Source: Apus apus (lineage: Eukaryota > Chordata > Aves > Apodiformes > Apodidae). Taken from it: a DNA stretch of 64,000 nt. The stretch covers positions 2,222,056 to 2,286,055 of the forward strand of contig NC_067304.1 in the NCBI RefSeq assembly GCF_020740795.1. Direction: 5' to 3'. A model generated the notes under the pieces. The model was not told the DNA's origin. It ran no database searches and saw only the letters and a program-made list of their open reading frames with translations. Position 1 is the stretch's first letter; each line of letters opens with the position of its first letter. This document shows positions 56,505 to 64,000 of this stretch, piece by piece. A program made the position numbers and the translations under genes.

Positions 56505-58004
56505 TGTCCCTTCCTGGGATCCCTGCTCCATGCTCACCCCCAGCAAGGTCCTGGCCTCATCCCACCTCCCCGTGCCGGGGGCAGCTGCCGAGCTTAGATA
56601 ATCTTCTAGGAATTTCCAATTCTTCCTTTAAATGCCATTTCCCTCTTGCATTTTGCAGCAGGGGCCTGACACAAAAGCAGCAGCCGGGGCTCAGTGCCCT
56701 GATAAAGGCACCACTGGGAGGGAAAAAAAAGAAAACCAGCCACCTTTCCCTCCTCTCCAACACCAGGCAGGAGCTGATAAAAACACCGGCTGCCCCAGGG
56801 GAGGGCCGGGAGCAGGACCCGCCTCAGGGAGCATCTGTCCCCACTTCCCGCCCACGGGATGGAGGTGACCAAGTGGGAGAGCCAGGCTGGGATGACTTCC
56901 CAGCCCCGGGTGACCTCCCAGCATCACGTCATCTCTCCCTGCTTGGAGAAGCTGAGTTCATGTCTGGCCTGAGTGGAGCTGGGGACCGTGCCCGGCTTGC
57001 CCGCCCCATCCTGCCCCGACGCTGGGGTGATGGTCTCCTCGGGTGGGTTCACAGCCTTGCAGGGGGTCCTGCATCTCCCCAGGGGGATGTGCTGGGGGTA
57101 GAGGGGGGTACCACGCACTCCTGGCTCACCCCAAACCCCTGAGCGCAGGACCTGGAGTCCCAGTGCCCCGGGCTGCTGGCACTGCCGGGCTGGCCGGTGG
57201 GGATGCTTTCCCGGTGACTCACGGCATTCCTGGCAGGTCAGCGGCGCTGGAGGACACCCCGACAGCCCTGCCTGGCCGTGCCCTCTCTCTGAACTCTGCT
57301 GGCAAAGCAAAACTTCCCCCTGTGCCGGATGCTGGGGAGGGGGGAGGCCGTGGGGTCCTCCTGGGGTGGCCCTGGGCAAGTGGGGAGGGGGAACGTGTAT
57401 TCACATCAGCAAACCCGCCTCTCTGCGACCTGCAGGTTTCCTCCTCTTCCACCACCAATTCTGCAGAACCCCGAAGAGGAAGGAGCTGCCTGCACCCTTC
57501 CTGGCTCCGTGCCTCAGTTTCCCTTCCCCAAGATGAAGGGAAGTGGTGCCAGCGCCTCAGATGCCACGCACAGTTGCTTCTCACCCTTCCCAGCTCTTTT
57601 TGGGCACATCCCGTCCTGTTTGCTGCTCGGTTTTCCTCCTGATGGAAAGAGTTCCCATTATCTTTTTCACCTCCAGCCCTCTGAACCCACTCCTGGGGAC
57701 CCTCAGGGTGCTCCTCTCCTTGCACAACCATTTGTTTTGCTGCACATCCATCCATTCCCACCCCTCAGCCCTTCCATCTCATTGCTGTCCACGTTGCATG
57801 TCACGAGTGGGTTAGTTCTCTTCACTGCTACAGGCACCTTTTCCTGAATGGACCGGGGCAGGATGAGTGTGGAGGAGCAGGATGAGTGCGGAGGGGCAGA
57901 TCCAGCAGCAGAGAAGTGGCCCCACAGCCTGGAGGACCCACGGTGGCCACGGCCTGGCCGCCTGCCCTGGCGCTCAGCACGCAGGAATGCCGTGAGTTTG
58001 CAAA

Positions 58005-58135
58005 GTGGTTTCAGCCAGACGTTATCTAATGGAGGAGGAGGAGGGTGGATTAAGCCAAACCCACAGCACCAGCTTTCAATTAAGCCCAATGAATTTACAG
58101 CTTCTCCTCCTGACCCAGTAAACACCCTCTCCAAG
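58005..58135. promoter_or_regulatory. Candidate conserved element with OTX/CRX and GATA cores
   Basis: GACGTTATCTAATGG, GTGGATTAAGCC, TTTCAATTAAGCCCAATGAA and TTTACAGC. A GGATTA core and a TTATCT core lie near each other in a GC-rich background. Confidence 0.4.
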
Positions 58136-58454
58136 CAGCCGGCAGGATCCTGACCCGGCGTTTCCCGGCCGTGTCCCGGCAGGCAGAGGGAGCAGCATCC
58201 CCTGGGTGCTCAGCCCGTGCAGTGAGAAACCCTCTGGGTTCTGCGTTATTTACCACTGTGCAAAGTGTGGGGAAATGTGGGGGTCACTGGTGTGGGTAAC
58301 CGTTCCCCAGAGCTGTCCCAGCTCAGGGATAGGGGAGAGATGGAGACCTTGGGATGAGAAACGTCCCGGCAGCATCCACCGGGATGAGACAGGGAGAGCC
58401 CTGGGGCTTTGAGTGTCCCTGCAGCACCCCGGGATGGAGGGTGCTGGGGTCTGT

Positions 58455-58885
58455 GGATGGGTGATGCTGGGTGCAGGCAGCCCCGGCGCCAGGCTCAGCC
58501 CTCCCCGGCTGCCCCACATCAGCTCCCTTCCCACATCCCTGCTTCACTCCTGCACATCCCGCTGCCTCCTTTTCCCCCGGGAGCAGGGAAGGGTGCAGGC
58601 ATTCCGGGGGTGGCGGGAGGAGGGCGAGCCGGGTGAGCCAAGGGAGGATCTTGTGATCAGGGCTGGGAGCATCCTGCTGGCACCAGGGATCAGGGCTGGG
58701 AGTGAGGTGCACCTGCAAGTGTGCCAGGGCACGCCTGGCACCCGCTGCCAGCAGCTCGGCCCTGCCTGGCCACCTCCTCCCCCCGGGATGGGGGCTGGCA
58801 GCAGCCCCTCCTCCCTTCCTCTGCAGCAAAGGGATCCGGTGGGACCAGGACGGTGCCTCCTGCCACCCTGACTCCAGTGCTGCCA
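58455..58885 (+). repeat. Long inverted repeat, left arm
   Basis: 58455-58702 is the reverse complement of 59073-59320 with four mismatches in 248 bases and no gaps (98 percent). A 74-base excess then follows in this arm. 58786-58885 pairs more loosely (about 85 percent) with 58970-59066. Confidence 0.95.
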
Positions 58886-58969
58886 GGCACCTGAGGCTCC
58901 CCAGACTCTTTTGGCAGTGGTGGCATCTCCCTGGTCTATGGGCGATGAGGCCACGGTAGCCAGGCAAGT

Positions 58970-59320
58970 GGCAGCAGTCAGAGCAGCAGGATGCATCGTC
59001 CTGATCCCACCGGATCCATTTGCTGCAGAGGGAGGGGAGAGGGGCTGCTGCCACCCCCCATCCCAGCTGGAGCTCCCAGCCCTGATCCCTGGTGCCAGCA
59101 GGATGCTCCCAGCCCTGACCACAAGATGCTCCCTTGGCTCACCCGGCTCGCCCTCCTCCTGCCACCCCCGGAATGCCTGCACCCTTCCCTGCTCCCGGGG
59201 GAAAGGGAGGCAGCGGGATGTGCAGGAGTGAAGCAGGGATGTGGGAAGGGAGCTGATGTGGGGCAGCCGGGGAGGGCTGAGCCTGGCGCCGGGGCTGCCT
59301 GCACCCAGCATCACCCATCC
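58970..59320 (-). repeat. Long inverted repeat, right arm
   Basis: Reverse complement of the left arm. The unpaired spacer is about 85 bases (58886-58969). Outside the arms similarity stops at about 58450 and 59325. Mirror-image open frames on the two strands (including GWVMLGAGSPGARLSPPRLP read in both arms) come from this symmetry. Confidence 0.95.
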
Positions 59321-59394
59321 CCGGGGCACGGCCGCGCTGCTGCTGCAGCGCCCGCACCCTGCCCGCAGGCACCTGGCCAGGAGGGTGACGGAGG

Positions 59395-59480
59395 AGCCCG
59401 GCGAGGCTGCCCCGGTGACGTCCCAGCACCGCTGCTGACGTCTGAGGAGGGAAAAGCCCTCCCTAGAGCAAATAAGCGGC
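59395..59480. promoter_or_regulatory. Pair of CRE-like sites next to the inverted repeat
   Basis: GGTGACGTCC near 59414 and CTGACGTCTG near 59437, 23 bases apart in CpG-rich sequence, followed by AGAGCAAATAAGC, a weak TATA-like stretch. No exon recognised downstream. Confidence 0.35.
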
Positions 59481-59499
59481 CGGGCTGAGCAAACCCGGC

Positions 59500-61017
59500 T
59501 CGGCGGGTGGCTCCGGGCGGGGAGCTGGGTCCCATCTGGCCGCTGTTTACCTGCCCGCTGGAATCCACCCTGCAAACTTCCTCCTTGCACGGCTCTGATA
59601 AGGTGAAGGAGCCGCGTTTGGCCTCGCAGGGAGGACCCCGAGTCCGTGGGTTGGTGGGGGTTTCCTGGGGATGCCTTCATGCCAACAGAGTGTGGGTCCC
59701 AGCAAGGTTTTGGGGGATGCCAGCACCCAGGGCTAAAACCTATCCAGGTCAGCCCAGCACTGAGTAGCCCAGGAGCTGCAAACCGGTGGGCAGGGCTGCT
59801 GGGTCCCTACCTGGAGGGTTGGGGTGGGTTGTGGCATCCCTGTCACTGCCTCAGATTCCCCCCTTGGCTGGGTTTGCCTGCCCTGCATGTCCCTCCCTGC
59901 CCTGCATGTCCCTCCTTGACCTGCAGCTCTGGCTACTGCAGCGTGCAGGGACCTGCCACCACGCCAGGAGGGGACCATGCTGGGGACTCACCTGGCTGTT
60001 CCCCTGCCTGCCAGTGCCACTGCTGGGGGTTTCAAAGGCAGCCAGGGCTGCTCAGCCCCTCAGTGCAAACAGAAGCCACCATCTGCACAGCTCTGGGCAT
60101 GGGGGGGGGGCAACCAAAAAGTCCCCAAACTCCTCCCATCCCATCTTGCAACTTGCACCCAGGTCCTACATCCACCCCACGGGGTGAGGGGACCAGTGGG
60201 TGCCTAGCCAACAAGCACAGCCCCATGGTTCAACCCCTGGGCCCCACCACCCCTTCCCTGGGTGCTGCCAGGGAAAGGAGGGACCCTCATTCCCTTGTCC
60301 TCACTCAAGGTTTTGCAGAGTGGAGTTTCCAGCACGGCCCTTACTCCTTGGGTGGCTGCGTGAGGGGGAAAGGAGGCTGAGACCCGACACACTTCACTAC
60401 ACCCTGCAGTGGGGCACATCCACGCTCTCACCCGCCTTGCAAGCACCCTGGGAGGGGGGTGGGGGGGGTGGGAATTGCAGCTCTCGGAGCTGCGCTCCCA
60501 CCTCTATGGGGAAGGGGAAACTGAGGCAGCAGAGCAGGGGGCACCCGCAGCCCCGCGCTGTGAAAGCAGCCGGTTCGCGGTGTCACGAGCGGCTTCCAGG
60601 AAAGGAAGGAAGTGTGGGGGTCACCCAGCCCCGCTGCTGCCCTCTTCCAGCAAACAGCCCGGCCGGGCCGATAACGGGGCCCCGCAGGAACTGGGGGCTG
60701 CTGGCTGCACGAGCTGCCTGGAATGTGGGATTTGCCCCCCGGATTCCTCCCCCCAGTTCTTGCCCCCTCCGAGCAGGTCGCGGTGCCGGAGCAGCAGCTG
60801 GTGCTGCCCCCGCTTCCCACCCCAGTGCCACTTACTGGTGGTAATTGGGAGTTGCTGGGCTGGGGTTTGGGCCTGGGCTGTGCTGGAGTAGGGGGAGGTG
60901 CCTGGGGATGTGTCTCCCCACCAGGCTGCCCAGAGTCAAGGTGGGTCACCCCGGGGCAAGGCTGAAGCTGGATGTGCCATGGGCAGCTGCTGCTCCTGCA
61001 CAGCTGGGGAGCTGAGT
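59500..61017. other. Intergenic, no gene seen
   Basis: GC-rich sequence without a recognised domain. A G-rich run lies near 60450-60471. Confidence 0.5.
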
Positions 61018-61445
61018 CGTGGGATGGTTTGGGTTGCAAGGGACCTTCAAGATCATCTAGAGCCAAACCCCCACATGGGCAGGGACACCTCCCACCAGCT
61101 CCAAGCCCCATCCAACCTGCCCTTCAACACTGCCAGGGATGGGGCAGCCACAGCTTCCCTGGGCAACCTGGGCCACGGTCTCCCCACCCTCACAGCAAAG
61201 AATTTCCTCCTCATCTCCAACCTCCATCTCCCTCTTCCAGTTTTCATCCATCCCACTCATCCCATCCCTCCCTGCCCTTGTCCCAAGTCCCTCCCCAGCT
61301 TTCCTGGAGCCCCTTCAGGCACTGGAAGGTGCTCTCAGGTCTCCCTGGAGCCTTCTCTTCTCCAGGCTGAACACCCCAACTCTCCCAGCCTGTCTCCAGA
61401 GCAGAGCTGCTCCAGCCCTCAAATAGTCTCCGTGGCCTCCTCTGG
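61018..61445 (-). mobile_element. CR1 fragment, intergenic
   Basis: The plus strand is the reverse complement of CR1: starts TCGTGGGATGGTTTGGGTTG, passes CCCATCCAACCTGCCCTTCA and CTGGGCAACCTGGGCCACGG, and ends in the region CTTCTCTTCTCCAGGCTGAA. About 430 bases, 5'-truncated. Confidence 0.92.
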
Positions 61446-61639
61446 TCCTCTCCCACCACCTCCCACAGGGCACAGGCCCAGAGGCTGGCAAACCAGCAGA
61501 ACATCAGGTAGTCCCACCAAAGTAACGAAGCCCTGGAGCAGCACCAGGGCAGGATCTGAGCCCCTGCCACCATCCTGCCGTGCCAAGTGCCCCAGGGGGG
61601 ATCAGGAACTGGAGCCTGGAGCCTGCTCCACCCCGATAC

Positions 61640-61735
61640 CGGGAATAATTAGATGATTATGTGATTTGGAAGCAAAGTGCAGATTAATCTCTGATCTCGT
61701 TAGTCTGTCTTTTACCATCTGCTTTGTGCAGGCAG
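61640..61735. promoter_or_regulatory. Candidate conserved enhancer with a palindromic homeodomain site
   Basis: GGGAATAATTAGATGATTAT, GTGATTTGGAAGCAAAG and the perfect palindrome AGATTAATCT at 61681-61690 (two facing TAATC cores, OTX/PITX type). AT-rich in GC-rich surroundings. Confidence 0.45.
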
Positions 61736-61745
61736 GAGCCCCGCG

Positions 61746-64000
61746 GCGCAGCCGGGCAGAGGGGAAGAAATTCCCCAGGGAGGGCCAGAGTCCCTGGGTG
61801 CATCAGGACCTGGGTGCTTTAGGAAAAGGGTGCATCGGGACCCAAGCACGTCAGGACAAGCAGATGCCACCCAAAGCACCAGCTGTCACCCACGGCCACC
61901 CGTCCCAGCCCTGATTCCTGGAAGCCAGAGCGGATCCGGCTCAGCGAGGGGCAGGGCTGCGCTGGGGCTCCTCCCTAGACCAACAAGGGCAGGCGACAGC
62001 GGCGACAGTCCCGACAGTCCCCAGGGGCTGCCAGGAGGGAGATGCCGGGGTTCAAGCCACGGGGAGAGGTTTATGGTGAGATAAAGAGATGGAGGGATCA
62101 GACTGAGGCCGCACAGCGGGAGCTGTGGCAGAGGAGGGGACAGCCCCACATCTCCTGGGCTCCCAGGGGGCTTCCCCACAGCTCCTTGGCTCAGGGATTT
62201 TTTTGCCAAGCAGGCAGGGAGGACGAGAGCTGCCTTTTATTATGCTCTTGCCAAGAGACCCTCTCCTGCCCCAGCAGCCCTGTGCAGCATCAGGCCCAGC
62301 TGCTCTGACCCTCCACACCCAGCATGGGGGGCAGCCTGGTCTGCAAGCTGCCCTGACAGGGCTAGACTTCTACTGGGATTTCTCCAGGGTGGGAGCAGCA
62401 CCCTAGCCCAGCTCCCTGTGGCACCCAGACCCCCTCAGGGTGATGTCGGGGCAGTGACTGGTAGCCAGGGACCTCCATGTCACCAGTGGGGCTGAGCCAC
62501 CAGGACCAAGTCACGGGCACCACTGGGGACAGGGACAATGTCCCTTCACCCCCGTCTCTCCAAGGTGTGGGGGGTTCCAGCATCCTCCTGTGCCTCACAA
62601 CAGGATGACCAAGGACCAGCCTAATTGCCCATCGCCTGTCCCGGGGGTCACTGCTGTGACCTGTCCATCCCATCTCCACACCATCCACCCCGCGTGGCAA
62701 ATTGAGCCTCCTCCGGCTTGGAAACAGCATCCGGGTTTCCTGGGAGCTTCCCCTTTTTCCAGCCACAGACAAAAACCTTCTCCTTCTTGCCCCAAGGGCT
62801 CCCGGGGCCTCACGTCGGCTCCTCCAGGCCTCGGGGAAGATGAAAGGGATTTCCCGGCTGACCTCCTCACCCTGCACTATTTGCACCTCCACTCCTGCAC
62901 CCAGACAGGCATTTTTCCCATGCTCGGGGGGTCAGTGCCCTCCCCGCACTCCCGGCAGGAGCAATGTCAGGAATGTACCTGGGAATAGGCAGGGCTTTGC
63001 AGGGTGGAGGGGGGGGAGAGGAGAGCCAGGCACCCTCCTGTTCCCCATCACCCACCTAAATCCATTTGATGAGATGGAAAAGGTGCTTTTCTCATGCAAA
63101 CGCGCTGCAGAAACGGAGCTGTTCTGTCAGGGGGTGCCCAGGGACCCTGAGCCTTGGAGACTGGTGTATTTTTCTGTCCCCTCAAGTGGTGCCAGCCCAT
63201 GGTGCTGGTCACCAGGCTGGATGCTGAGTCCCCAGGCAGGGTCAGGGGTCTTCCCTGGGTGCTGAAGGGTCTCTCCAGCACAGCCCAGCTACACTCTCTC
63301 CAAACATCCACATTTCCCTGGCTTCCAAACCTTCTCATCCCCTTTTTAGGATGGAATAAGCCCATCTCCTCCAGCTCTGCACGGGCTCCATGGGCCACCC
63401 ATGCCTCAGTTTCCCTGGGCTAAATCATGAAGAACAGCCTGTCCCTAGCACACATTCCCTGGAAGTGGAGCTTGGCTGCCCACAGCACCTGCCAGCATCT
63501 CTGCCATCCCAGGGTGGATCCTGCAGCATCCCTTGGTCCTAGGGGCTGCACTTCCACCCTCTGATGGTCCCTTCCCAACTGTCAGCTCAGAGAGGGAGGA
63601 TGACAGGGAATAACACTGGAGAAATGTGTTTCCCTACTCCTCCCCACCTTGAATTTTCACCATCCAAAATAGTGATAAAAGGGGAATGAAAATTACCTGG
63701 TTTAGGACAAAACCTGGGCCCCAGCTCAGGAGGTGGTGGGATGATGCCCAGGTCTGGGTCCTGCTCCTGTCACCCAACAGGGTACAAACCCCACGTCCCC
63801 TGCACTGAGTCCTGTGTCTCCAGCTGTCCCTTCTCCCTGCCCCTTTCCTGGGCACACAGTGGGTGGCACAAGCCCCCCCTGAGAAGCAGATTTTCCTGCC
63901 TGTGCACAGGGATGATCCGTTCTCTGCAGCTCAGGGGGACAGGAGGGATGGAAAAGCTCCTGGGGCCACAGGAGGACACAGAGAGGAAGCCAGGCTGGGC
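61746..64000. other. Intergenic, no gene seen
   Basis: No recognised coding exon, CR1 copy or tandem array. The 176-codon minus-strand frame at 62362-62892 has no recognisable features. Confidence 0.5.

Noticed and set aside
58323-59680. Mirror-image long frames on both strands (up to 378 codons)
   Set aside because: Caused by the symmetry of the inverted repeat and high GC; no recognised domain and no coding signal that is not explained by the repeat.
39300-64000. PIM1 kinase, the next gene after FGD2 in human
   Set aside because: No kinase motifs (no HRD or DFG stretch in the expected sequence context) seen on either strand.

Overview
The window looks like one piece of a bird genome, probably a GC-rich microchromosome. 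The evidence is six 5'-truncated CR1 retrotransposons with the avian 3' end (terminal ATTCTATG-type sequence), very short introns, high GC with many G/C-rich minisatellites, and the neighbour pair MTCH1 and FGD2. That pair is also adjacent on human 6p21.2, as I recall it. I saw nothing prokaryotic, no CRISPR and no intact mobile element.

Layout. 1-19.6 kb: no gene I can support. There is a GC-rich patch at the left edge, a middle part of lower GC with a locally duplicated repeat (6.2 and 7.2 kb), and a roughly 5 kb CpG-rich, polypyrimidine-rich region (10.7-15.5 kb) that looks like a promoter or regulatory island. 19.68-29.64 kb (minus strand): MTCH1, 12 coding exons that I could join with all phases consistent, about 332 residues. 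29.5-31.2 kb: compact head-to-head intergenic region with an NRF1 motif, a near-perfect CTCF motif inside MTCH1 exon 1, a 0.85 kb G-rich minisatellite and a PU.1-type motif. 31.13-39.22 kb (plus strand): FGD2, 16 coding exons, about 666 residues, DH-PH-FYVE-PH. 39.2-64 kb: no coding gene recognised. This part holds several minisatellites (42.1, 43.4, 45.6 and 47.6 kb), a CpG-rich patch at 46-47.3 kb, TATA boxes at 49.6 and 52.0 kb, AT-rich islands full of homeodomain-type motifs that look like conserved enhancers, and a striking long inverted repeat at 58.5-59.3 kb.

How the genes relate. MTCH1 is a housekeeping outer-mitochondrial-membrane protein. FGD2 is a Cdc42 exchange factor of endosomes in antigen-presenting cells. 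They share a divergent 1.5 kb promoter region but no pathway. The NRF1 motif on the MTCH1 side and the PU.1-type motif on the FGD2 side fit their different expected expression.

I did not find a clearly new biological system. The best leads are the long inverted repeat, the minisatellite-plus-CTCF divergent promoter, a tandem splice donor in MTCH1 that would shift the frame, and the apparent loss of the long MTCH1 isoform.
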